Positions 1 through 7,180 of a stretch of DNA of 17,535 nucleotides are shown one piece after another. The translations under genes and the position numbers were made by a program. This stretch comes from CAZHGD01 sp964531735 (GTDB lineage: Bacteria; Armatimonadota; UBA10988), in contig CAZHGD010000158.1 in NCBI GenBank assembly GCA_964531735.1, positions 1 through 17,535 on the forward strand, written 5' to 3'. Under the pieces are notes generated by a model that had not been told where the DNA came from, did not search any database, and saw only the letters and a program-made list of their open reading frames with translations. Position 1 is the first letter of the stretch; each line of letters opens with the position of its first letter.

Positions 1-2079
1 CTGAGCGCGGGCTTGTTCTGCGCGATCGTCAAGGACGGCCGCACGGTGCTCGGACCCGAAGGCTTCCGCTACACGCTGGCGCCCGGCGCCGACTGGCGCA
101 CCAGCCGTGACCTGACCAGTCTGCGGCCGGCGCGGCCCGACAACATCCACCCGTTCCACCGCACCGGGCAGCGCCCGCCCGAGGCGGCGCCCGCGCCGTC
201 CGCCGCCGTCAAGACGCTGATCGACCGCGCCATTCCGCGCGACTTCGTCCCGCCGGGGCCGGCCTACGTGCTCCACCGGCGCGTCGGCCCGCGCGACGTC
301 TATCTGGTCATGAAGGTCCCGCGCGGTGCTGAGTGCTTCTTCCGCGCCAAGGGCCGCGTGGAGCTGTGGGACGCCTGGACCGGGACCGCCCGGCCGGTGC
401 ACACCTTCACGGCCACCGCCGAGGGCACGCGCGTGACCATGCCGTTGGCGCCCGACGACCTGACCGTGCTGGTGTTCTCGCCCGAGCCGGTGGGTCCCGC
501 GGTGGAGCAGACGGATCTGGACGAGGTGCTGGCGGTGGAGCCCGGGCGCGTGCGCGGGCTGAGCCGCGCGGCCGGCGTCCGCACGGCGACCGTGCGCGTG
601 GGCGACCGCGTCACGCGGCTGACCGGCACCGCGCCGGCCCCGGCCGCGCCGATGACCCTCACCGGCGACTGGGAGTGCGAATTGCTCCCGACGCTGGACA
701 ACCGGTTTGGCGACTTCCGCCAGCCGGCGACCACGGGCCGGATCGGCGCCGAGGCGCGGACCTTCCGCTACGCCGAAGAGACCACCGACGCGCCCGACTG
801 GGCCCGGCCGGACCTCGCTGACTCGCGTTGGGCGTCGGTGATCCACGGCTACGGCCGGCAGTACTACCGCCTCGGGCCGGTACCGCCCGAGGTCGCCCCG
901 CAGGACCTGCAGGACCACTTGCTGGCGCTGCCGGCGGTCGATCCGGTGGTGCCGGTGACCATCGGCGCGCACCAGATGCCGTGGCGCGCGGGCGAGTTCT
1001 CCTGGCGCTACGGCGTCTGGGACGATCCCGGTGAACAGGGCTACCACGGGCTGAAGGAGCTGGTCTCCGACCAGTTCCTCTGCCTGGGCGCGAAGCAGGT
1101 GCGGGCCTACGACACCGTCTACGGACCAGAGGGCAACCGGCCCGGCCGCTACTACCTCTGGACGACCATGCTGGCGCCGCAGGCCGGCACGGCGCAGGTG
1201 GTGTGCCGCGGCGCGGCGCCGTCAGCCGCCTGGGTCAACGGCCAACGCGTGACCGGTGACCAGGTGGCGGTGGCGGCCGGCGCCAACCGCGTGCTGCTGC
1301 GCTACGCCGGCCCCGGTCGTGGCGCGTGGCTGCTGCGGCTCGGTGACGCCACGACCTCGCCGCGCACGCCACTGGCGATGACCTGGTACGACCAGCCCGG
1401 CGTGCTCCGCTGGGACCCGCAACCGGCGGGCCGCCCGGTCGGCTGGTACCGCTTCACCGCACCGCCTGGCCTGCAAGGCCTCCGGTTGATCGCCCACGGC
1501 CAGCCGCAGCTCTGGGTGGCCGGCCGGCCGGCGCCGCTCGCGGCGGAGACGGCCCCGCGCGCGGACGGTGCGGTGACCTACCGCTGCCGCCTGCCGCAGC
1601 CCGAGGCCGCGCCGGTGGTGGTGGCTCTGCGGCTGAGCGGCATCGCCGGTTACCGGGGCGGCGGCGCGCTGCCCGAGCCCATCGCGCTGGATTGTGGCCG
1701 CGGCCGCATCACGCTGGGCGACTGGTCGCACATGGGCGCCATGGCGGCCTACTCGGGCGGCGTCTGGTACCGCCGCTCCATCACGCTGACGCCTGAGCAG
1801 CTCCGCGGCCGAGTGACGCTGGATCTGGGCCAGGTGGCGGCCACGGCCGAGGTGCGCCTGAACGGCCGCCTCGCCGGCACGCTGGTGGCGCCGCCCTGGC
1901 AAGTGGACCTGACCAGCCTGGCCCAGCCGGGCGAGAACCGCCTGGAAGTGCTGGTCTACAGCACGCTGGCCAACCACTACAGCACGATCCCCAGCCGCTA
2001 CCGCGGCCAGCCGACGGCGGGGTTGCTGGGCCCGGTGGTGGTCCGCTGCGAGGCGGAGGTGGTGTTGGGGGAGGGGTAG
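1..2079 (+). CDS. C-terminal part of a GH106/GH2-like glycoside hydrolase (5' truncated)
   Basis: The frame is open from the first base, so the true start and the catalytic region lie upstream; a TTG at position 13 is not a convincing start. About 692 residues are visible. Counting from the first codon, residues near 85-160 form a beta-rich segment with the motif VELWDAWTG at about 120, which in GH106-type alpha-L-rhamnosidases follows the catalytic barrel. The last 110 residues form a GH2-type sugar-binding jelly roll: YSGGVWYRR at about 584, then an alternating beta pattern, then NRLEVLVYSTLANHYSTIP and a closing AGLLGPVVV. The likely role is breakdown of plant or microbial polysaccharides, probably outside the cytoplasm, but the signal peptide is not in view. 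Assignment to GH106 rather than another GH2-like family is recalled from family patterns and is moderately sure. Confidence 0.72.
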   Translation: MSAGLFCAIVKDGRTVLGPEGFRYTLAPGADWRTSRDLTSLRPARPDNIHPFHRTGQRPPEAAPAPSAAVKTLIDRAIPRDFVPPGPAYVLHRRVGPRDVYLVMKVPRGAECFFRAKGRVELWDAWTGTARPVHTFTATAEGTRVTMPLAPDDLTVLVFSPEPVGPAVEQTDLDEVLAVEPGRVRGLSRAAGVRTATVRVGDRVTRLTGTAPAPAAPMTLTGDWECELLPTLDNRFGDFRQPATTGRIGAEARTFRYAEETTDAPDWARPDLADSRWASVIHGYGRQYYRLGPVPPEVAPQDLQDHLLALPAVDPVVPVTIGAHQMPWRAGEFSWRYGVWDDPGEQGYHGLKELVSDQFLCLGAKQVRAYDTVYGPEGNRPGRYYLWTTMLAPQAGTAQVVCRGAAPSAAWVNGQRVTGDQVAVAAGANRVLLRYAGPGRGAWLLRLGDATTSPRTPLAMTWYDQPGVLRWDPQPAGRPVGWYRFTAPPGLQGLRLIAHGQPQLWVAGRPAPLAAETAPRADGAVTYRCRLPQPEAAPVVVALRLSGIAGYRGGGALPEPIALDCGRGRITLGDWSHMGAMAAYSGGVWYRRSITLTPEQLRGRVTLDLGQVAATAEVRLNGRLAGTLVAPPWQVDLTSLAQPGENRLEVLVYSTLANHYSTIPSRYRGQPTAGLLGPVVVRCEAEVVLGEG

Positions 2080-2105
2080 GGGCGAGCGGGCGATGTCGGG
2101 TAGGT

Positions 2106-2122
2106 CCGGCTCGCCGAGCCGG
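2106..2122. repeat. Short palindrome just after the glycosidase gene
   Basis: A 7-bp perfect stem (CCGGCTC / GAGCCGG) with a 3-base loop lies 27 bp after the glycosidase stop codon. There is no following T-run, so it is a weak terminator candidate at best and may simply be a dispersed palindromic repeat. Confidence 0.35.
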
Positions 2123-2144
2123 CCGAGGCACTGCGGAGCCGGAT

Positions 2145-2233
2145 GTAGCGTGGGCTACTGCCCACCGTGGTCTCGGTGGGTCGCAGGCCACTCCGCACGA
2201 ACCGCGCTGCCGGTGGGCAATGGCCCGCCCTAC
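2145..2233. repeat. REP-like long inverted repeat in the 2080-2416 intergenic region
   Basis: The 337-bp gap between the glycosidase and the lipoprotein gene contains two 23-bp arms, 2145-2167 and 2211-2233, that are reverse complements at 19 of 23 positions by hand count. The shared core is TGCCCACCG paired with CGGTGGGCA. The arms are separated by 43 bp. GC-rich environmental bacteria often carry such arms in many intergenic copies. I see no gene in this gap; the open frame running through it upstream of 2417 has no protein-like character. Confidence 0.6.
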
Positions 2234-2416
2234 GGGTTGTGTCGGTCCAGGCGCGCCCAATGGTTGCCAACACCGACTGCGGACACTAGACTCAGGGCGG
2301 GTCTGTTGGTGGTGTTCAGCCACAGAGCGGCTTTGAGCGTCGAGTGGCGCTTGGCCAACAGGCCATTCACATGGTGTCGTCCTCGGGGCGGGGAACGCCC
2401 TGCAAGGGCTACGACC

Positions 2417-3421
2417 ATGAGGATGATGTTGCGTGTCGGTGCGGCCACGACGGCCGCGGTCACTGTGTGGTTGTGCGCATGCCGCCGCTCGGTGGTGCCG
2501 ACCACCGGACCGGCAGTTGCGCCGTCGGCCGGTGAGACCAGTGTCGGCTTGCCGCCGCACTCCAGGGCGCCAGCCGACACGGCCCAAACGACGGATGGTG
2601 GGCCTCGCCTACCTGGCGAACCACGAGCCGCGGGGCCGACCCAGTGGGCCAGGTACCCGGTCCTCCCGGAGTCCGACTCAGGCGGCAAGGACGCCCCGAA
2701 ACGCGAGCCGGAGGCGGCGGACAAGCGCGGTCGCGCCGGCCAGGAGCCCGGCAAGCAAGCCTCCTCAGGCGGCAAGGACGCCCCGAAACGCGAGCCGGAG
2801 GAGGCGGACAAGCGCGGTCGCGCCGGCCAGGAGCCCGGCAAGCAAGCCTCCTCAGGCGGCAAGGACGCCCCGAAACGCGAGCCGGAGGCGGCGGACAAGC
2901 GCGGTCGCGCCGGCCAGGAGCCCGGCAAGCAAGCCTCCCCAGGCGGCAAAGATGCCCCGAAACGCGAGCCGGAGGCGGCGGACAAGCGCGGTCGCGCCGG
3001 CTCAGCCGGTACCGGCGGCCAGGAGCCCGGCCAGGGGGCCTCGCAGACCAGCCTGAGCCACAAGGAGGCGCTCCGGCGGCTCGGAGAGGCCGGTATCCGG
3101 GTGAACAAGCCAGAGCCGGCCACCTCTCTGGAGGGCATCCGCAAGGAGACCATTGACGCCCTGACCGAGTTCAGGCGCCGAACGGGGCTTGAGCTCGTTG
3201 TCACTGGCGGCACCGAACAGAATCATGCGCCCGGCCCTCGTTCGCACGCCAACGGGTGGAAGACCGACATCAGGCTCACTGATGCGCTCGAGGCGTACGC
3301 GAAGCGGAGCCTGAGGTGCGTCGGCAAGCGGGCGAACGGCGACCCCATCTACACTGACGGGAAGCACACCTTCGTGCGCGAACGCACCCACTGGGACGTG
3401 ACCTGGTGCTCGCCGCCGTAG
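2417..3421 (+). CDS. Lipoprotein with four 29-residue repeats and an M15-type peptidase domain
   Basis: Predicted lipoprotein of 334 residues. The start is the ATG at 2417, with AAGGG at 2404-2408 in front. Residues 1-22 form a lipoprotein signal (MRMMLRVGAATTAAVTVWLC, then A21-C22) with lipobox LCA-C. Residues about 30-87 are Pro/Gly/Ala-rich. Residues 88 to about 196 are four tandem copies of a charged unit starting GGKDAPKREPEAADKRGRAG, likely an extended linker that spans the envelope or binds the wall. Residues about 215-334 look like an M15-type D-Ala-D-Ala carboxypeptidase or endolysin-like domain: SHANGWKTDI supplies His277 and Asp284 as zinc ligands, and ERTHWDV supplies Glu322 and His325. 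The inferred role is cleavage of peptidoglycan cross-links at the cell surface. Alternatively it could be a phage-like lysin domain captured by the host. The peptidase call rests on motif spacing. Confidence 0.7.
   Translation: MRMMLRVGAATTAAVTVWLCACRRSVVPTTGPAVAPSAGETSVGLPPHSRAPADTAQTTDGGPRLPGEPRAAGPTQWARYPVLPESDSGGKDAPKREPEAADKRGRAGQEPGKQASSGGKDAPKREPEEADKRGRAGQEPGKQASSGGKDAPKREPEAADKRGRAGQEPGKQASPGGKDAPKREPEAADKRGRAGSAGTGGQEPGQGASQTSLSHKEALRRLGEAGIRVNKPEPATSLEGIRKETIDALTEFRRRTGLELVVTGGTEQNHAPGPRSHANGWKTDIRLTDALEAYAKRSLRCVGKRANGDPIYTDGKHTFVRERTHWDVTWCSPP
2678..3002 (+). repeat. Four tandem 87-bp repeats inside the lipoprotein gene
   Basis: Copies begin at 2678, 2765, 2852 and 2939, an exact 87-bp period that keeps the reading frame (29 residues per copy). 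The fourth copy breaks off near 3002. Copies differ by only a few bases, for instance one GCG-to-GAG change in copy 2 and a TCA-to-CCA change opening copy 4. This points to recent expansion by slippage or unequal recombination. Confidence 0.92.
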
Positions 3422-3511
3422 CCTGAGGTACAGCACAAGGCGCCGCACGGCAAGGGCGTCGATAGGCTGCCCTGACCAGCGCAGGGCGACCGGTGCGACG
3501 GATGGTACTGC

Positions 3512-3531
3512 CAGCGCCCAAGCGGGCGCTG
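3512..3531. terminator. Hairpin in the 3422-3747 gap, possible terminator
   Basis: An 8-bp perfect GC-rich stem (CAGCGCCC / GGGCGCTG) with a 4-base loop lies about 90 bp after the lipoprotein stop. No clear T-tract follows, so intrinsic termination is uncertain. The rest of this 326-bp gap holds no gene that I can support. Confidence 0.35.
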
Positions 3532-3690
3532 CCGAGCGTTACCACGTGCGGCGGGCCGCGCCCCAGGTCAGGACGCCGGTAGGCCAGCGGGCCGGCCTCC
3601 GCTTGGCCGGCAGCCGGCGCTGCTGGGCGAAGGAAGCCCACCGCCACAGTCGAAATACGCACCACTCACCGGAGCGCCGCCGGCCGCGCC

Positions 3691-3713
3691 GGCGTGACCG
3701 GGTCGGTCACGCC
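3691..3713. promoter_or_regulatory. Strong hairpin upstream of the TIR-SUMF1 gene
   Basis: GGCGTGACC and GGTCACGCC form a perfect 9-bp stem around a 5-base loop, ending 34 bp before the ATG at 3748. With a 2-base bulge the stem extends outward to about 3687 and 3719. It could be an operator, a leader hairpin or a dispersed palindrome. Only the symmetry is directly visible. Confidence 0.4.
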
Positions 3714-3747
3714 CCGGCGGCGGCATTGCCAATGGGGTTGCCAGGCC

Positions 3748-5034
3748 ATGCGTGACCACGAACCAGCGGACGCTCCTCAGGAGCCCCGCCCGTTTCAGGT
3801 GTTCCTCTGCCACTGCAGCGAAGACAAGCCCCGTGCGCGCCGAGTGCACGCGCGTCTGAAGAGGGCGGGTCTGCGCCCCTGGCTCGACGAGGTCGACCTT
3901 CAGCCTGGCGACGACTGGGAGCCCGCCACTCGCGACGCCGTGCGGGCTGCGGACATCGTCCTCGTGCTCCTGTCACCGCGCTCGGTCGACAAGGATGGCT
4001 TCGTCCAGAAGGAGATCGGGTTCGCGCTGGATCGCGCCGAGGAGAAGCCCGAAGGCAAGCCATACATCATCCCGGTGAAGCTCGAGCCGTGCGAGCTACC
4101 CAGGCGCCTGCGCCGGTGGCAGAGCGCGGACTGGTACCGCCGTCGTGGGCAGGAGGCCCTGTTGGCGAGGCTATTGAGGGAGGCCGAGGAACGTCTTGGC
4201 CCGCGCGTCGGTCTACCTGTCGCCGCCCCGCCGGCGCCTGCGGTGGCCACGACGGGCACGATGGCCAACGTGCCCGTCGTCACCGAGTTTCGCACGTTGA
4301 CGAACCCGAAGGACGGCAGCGAACTGGTTCTGGTGCCGGCCGGCGAGTTCGAGATGGGCGACGGGCAGGAGGGCGACTGCCCGAAGCATACGGTGTACCT
4401 GGATGCGTACTACATCGGGCGGTACTGCGTGACGAACGCACAGTACGCGCGGTTCGTGGAAGAGACGGGGCAGCGGGCGCCAAGGAACGGTCTCTGGCAG
4501 GAGGCGGCGAAGGCCGACCATCCGGTCACCGACGTGAGTTGGGACGATGCGCAGGCGTACGCGGCGTGGGCGGGGCTGCCCCTGCCGACGGAGGCGCAGT
4601 GGGAGAGGGCGGCGCGGGGGCCGGCGAACACGCTCTACCCATGGGGTGACGATTGGGACGCGAGCCGGTGCCGGAACAGCGCGAACCGAGGGAGTGAGAC
4701 GACGGCGGCGGTCGACGAGTATCCGTCCGGGATAAGCGGTTACGGGACATACCAGCAGAGCGGGAACGTGTGGGAGTGGTGCGCCGACTGGTACGACGAC
4801 GACTACTACCAGCAGAGCTCGCGCGCGAACCCGACCGGCCCCACGGGAGGCTCCTCCCGGGTCGCCCGCGGCGGGGGCTGGAGGTACGGCCACGCCTCCG
4901 ACTGCCGTGGGGCGTACCGCGAGTGGCTCGACTCCGCCTTCCGCGACGGCAACTTGGGCTTCCGCCTCGTGAGGGCAGCGGTCCTTGTTCCACCTGGGGG
5001 CGGCGCGGCACGGAGCGACGCGCCGGGGCGGTAG
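3748..5034 (+). CDS. TIR domain fused to a SUMF1/FGE-like C-type-lectin-fold domain
   Basis: Protein of 428 residues. I chose the ATG at 3748 because the TIR domain begins soon after; 18 upstream in-frame codons from 3694 are not protein-like. Residues about 16-150 are a TIR domain: FQVFLCHCSEDK, then LDEVDLQPGDDW, ADIVLVLLSPRS and KEIGFALD, with Glu89 at the position of the catalytic glutamate of NAD-cleaving TIRs. A linker leads to a SUMF1/formylglycine-generating-enzyme-like domain at about 192-410: VPAGEFEMGD, PVTDVSWDDAQAYAAWAG, LPTEAQWERAARG, SGNVWEWCADWYDDDYY, RGGGW at 374-378 and GFR ending at 406. Known TIR-SUMF1 fusions are thought to act in conflict or immunity, with SUMF1 as ligand-binding module and TIR as NADase or signalling effector. 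No signal peptide is visible, so it is probably cytoplasmic. Codon use changes sharply near residue 365. Confidence 0.9.
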   Translation: MRDHEPADAPQEPRPFQVFLCHCSEDKPRARRVHARLKRAGLRPWLDEVDLQPGDDWEPATRDAVRAADIVLVLLSPRSVDKDGFVQKEIGFALDRAEEKPEGKPYIIPVKLEPCELPRRLRRWQSADWYRRRGQEALLARLLREAEERLGPRVGLPVAAPPAPAVATTGTMANVPVVTEFRTLTNPKDGSELVLVPAGEFEMGDGQEGDCPKHTVYLDAYYIGRYCVTNAQYARFVEETGQRAPRNGLWQEAAKADHPVTDVSWDDAQAYAAWAGLPLPTEAQWERAARGPANTLYPWGDDWDASRCRNSANRGSETTAAVDEYPSGISGYGTYQQSGNVWEWCADWYDDDYYQQSSRANPTGPTGGSSRVARGGGWRYGHASDCRGAYREWLDSAFRDGNLGFRLVRAAVLVPPGGGAARSDAPGR

Positions 5035-5057
5035 CCCGGCGAGGGCGAGGAGTGGCA

Positions 5058-5174
<117 letters not shown>

Positions 5175-5297
5175 AATCCACGGGGCCGAACCGGCCGTTC
5201 GGTGGGCTACTCTTGCCGTGCCCGACGCGAACTCGAGGCTGTCCCGGCAGGACCGTCGCGGGCCCTGGCGAAGTGCGCGGCCGGTGGGAGAGTGTGG

Positions 5298-6053
5298 ATG
5301 AGTTTGGAGGAGGCGCTGGCCGCCCACGAGCAGCAGGTGGACGGGCTGCTCAAGCAAGGCGGCCGCTATCTGGCGGCGCTGAAGGCGTGGCGCAAGGCGT
5401 GTGAGTTGGGCGATCTGGGCAAGCTGGCGGCGGCGGCGGCTCAGGCGGGTGAGCTGGCGCCGGGGCTGGCCGAGCCGACGGTGGCGACCGCGGCGGCCTG
5501 GACCTTCGATGTGCGCAGCTACCTGGACAGCGGCGAGTGGCTGACCGAGGTGCAGGCGGTGGCCGCCGAGCGGCACGGTCTGCGGACGACGATTGATGAC
5601 GAGACGCTGATCTCGTCGCCGGTCGTGGTGGAGGCCCTGCCGGCGCGGTCGGCGCTCAAGCTGGGTCGGGTGCCGCTGCGCAGCATCCGGCCGCGGGTGG
5701 TCGCTGCCGAGCTGAAGCGTCTGCGCGACCGCAACACGGGCGCGAACTCGGGGGCCTTTCTCGAGGCGCTGTTCGGCGCCTGGCAGCGGCTGGCCAGCGA
5801 CGCGCGCCCGGTGGCCGAGTTCTGGGAGGTGTACGAGCTGTTCAGCCTGGCGCCGGGCTGGAAGAAGGACAACCCGCCGACCGCCTTCGCGCAGTCCATC
5901 TACGCCCTGCAACTCTCCGGCCTGCGCGCCACGCGCGGCGGGCGGACCTTCGATCTCACCCGGCCGTCGGGCAGGTTCAACGAGCGCCGCGTCTACTCGG
6001 TGGTCGCCGAGGACGGCGAAGTGGTCCGTTACTACGGCATCAGCTTCCGCTAG
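5298..6053 (+). CDS. Unrecognised 251-residue protein, first gene of the BrxD/SNF2 operon
   Basis: The start is the ATG at 5298, with GGGAG at 5286-5290 giving 7-base spacing. An in-frame GTG at 5292 is too close to that site. I cannot name a domain. Residues about 1-75 are helical and rich in Ala, Leu, Lys and Glu (LAALKAWRKACELGDLGKL). A central part has the hydrophobic run TLISSPVVVEALPA followed by the basic segment RSIRPRVVAAELKRLRDR. The C-terminus is beta-like, ending VVAEDGEVVRYYGISFR. There is no signal peptide or membrane segment, so it is probably cytoplasmic. It sits 17 bp upstream of the degenerate ATPase, which suggests it is a subunit or adaptor of the same complex. The basic middle could bind nucleic acid, but that is inference. 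Confidence 0.8.
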   Translation: MSLEEALAAHEQQVDGLLKQGGRYLAALKAWRKACELGDLGKLAAAAAQAGELAPGLAEPTVATAAAWTFDVRSYLDSGEWLTEVQAVAAERHGLRTTIDDETLISSPVVVEALPARSALKLGRVPLRSIRPRVVAAELKRLRDRNTGANSGAFLEALFGAWQRLASDARPVAEFWEVYELFSLAPGWKKDNPPTAFAQSIYALQLSGLRATRGGRTFDLTRPSGRFNERRVYSVVAEDGEVVRYYGISFR

Positions 6054-6070
6054 ATCTGGTGGGGTGGCAC

Positions 6071-7180
6071 ATGAACCACACGCCCGGGCCGGCTGAGCGG
6101 CCCTGCATCGCCTGGTCCGAGTGGCTCGAGGTGATGGAGACCGAGTATCTCGGCCGCTATGTGTGCGATGGCGGCAGCGCCGTGAAGTTCATCAGCGGCA
6201 GCGACGCTGTTCTGGCGGCCACCGTGACCGAACTGGTGGCGCGGGCCGCGGGGCGCCGCTTCTGGACCGTGCAGGTGGCTGCAGGCGAGCTGACCGACCT
6301 GGGCCAGCGGCCCGACCCGCACCGCATCGACCGGCTGTTCTGCCAGGTCACGCGCGGCGTGGACTGGCGGGCCTGGGCTGCCGAGCAGGCGCGCGGTTTC
6401 CTGCGGTCACGCGGGCTGCAACTGGCCGACCGGGTGGCGCTCGCCGACATCGACCGCATCGCCGCGGACAACGGCCGCAGCACCGAAGACCTGTTGCGCG
6501 AGTACCAGCGCGACTTCGCCACGCCGCAGCTTCGCGACCGGCACCTGTCGGTCGAGTTCCGCACCGCGGTGACGGCGCTGGGGCGAGCGCAGCTCATGCC
6601 CGACGCCCTGACGCCCAGCGCCGAACAGGTGCTGCTGGCCTGGTTCGGTGGGCAGCCCCTGCCTGGGGCCGCCGGCACGCTGAAGCGCGTCGGCCTGTTC
6701 TCGCGCATCAACCAGAGCAACGCCCGCCACCTGCTGGCCTCGTTTGCGCGCTGGCTGCCCCATGCGGGCTACAGCGGGCTGTTGCTGGTGCTCGACTTCC
6801 GGGCCTACGAGCACAAGCGGCTGACCGCCTCGGCGCGCCGCGACGAGCACGTGCGCGCGCTGCACGAGGCCATCGCGCGCGGGGCCTCCACGGCCGAGCT
6901 GCAAGCCCTGGTGGCCGCGGCCGAGCACGAGCCGGCGGTCATGTACAGCGACGCGGCCTACCTGCAGATGCTGGCCTTGTTGCGCCGGTTCATCGACGAG
7001 GTGGACAGCTTCCAGCGGTTGCTCCTGGTGGTGCTGACCACGCCGGGCTTCTACGACGGCAACTCGCGTCGCAACTACTACAACTACGATGCCCTGCAGA
7101 CCCGCATCGGGCTCGAAGTGCATGACGCTCGTCGCGCCAACCCGGCCGCCTGCCTCGTCCACCTGGGAGACAGCCGATGA
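6071..7180 (+). CDS. Degenerate BrxC/BrxD-type (DUF2791-like) P-loop protein, probable pseudo-ATPase
   Basis: Protein of 369 residues starting at the ATG at 6071, preceded by a GGTGGGGTGG Shine-Dalgarno region. Its layout follows BREX-type ATP-binding proteins: EYLGRYV, then GGSAVKFISGSDAVLAATV at 34-52 where the Walker A loop belongs, a long helical insert, SRINQSNARHLLASFARWLP, then GYSGLLLVLDFRAYE where Walker B belongs. The Walker A Gly-Lys-Ser/Thr is missing and the Walker B acidic pair is Asp242-Phe243, so ATP hydrolysis is unlikely. The C-terminal part (PGFYDGNSRRNYYNYDALQTRI) matches the closing region of such proteins in my reading. The stop overlaps the next start by 4 bp (ATGA), implying translational coupling with the intact ATPase. 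The likely role is a structural or regulatory partner of that ATPase. The family assignment rests on pattern recognition. Confidence 0.75.
   Translation: MNHTPGPAERPCIAWSEWLEVMETEYLGRYVCDGGSAVKFISGSDAVLAATVTELVARAAGRRFWTVQVAAGELTDLGQRPDPHRIDRLFCQVTRGVDWRAWAAEQARGFLRSRGLQLADRVALADIDRIAADNGRSTEDLLREYQRDFATPQLRDRHLSVEFRTAVTALGRAQLMPDALTPSAEQVLLAWFGGQPLPGAAGTLKRVGLFSRINQSNARHLLASFARWLPHAGYSGLLLVLDFRAYEHKRLTASARRDEHVRALHEAIARGASTAELQALVAAAEHEPAVMYSDAAYLQMLALLRRFIDEVDSFQRLLLVVLTTPGFYDGNSRRNYYNYDALQTRIGLEVHDARRANPAACLVHLGDSR

Noticed and set aside
2093..2416. N-terminal extension of the lipoprotein gene
   Set aside because: It crosses the REP-like inverted repeat, and the lipoprotein signal starting at 2417 would become internal.
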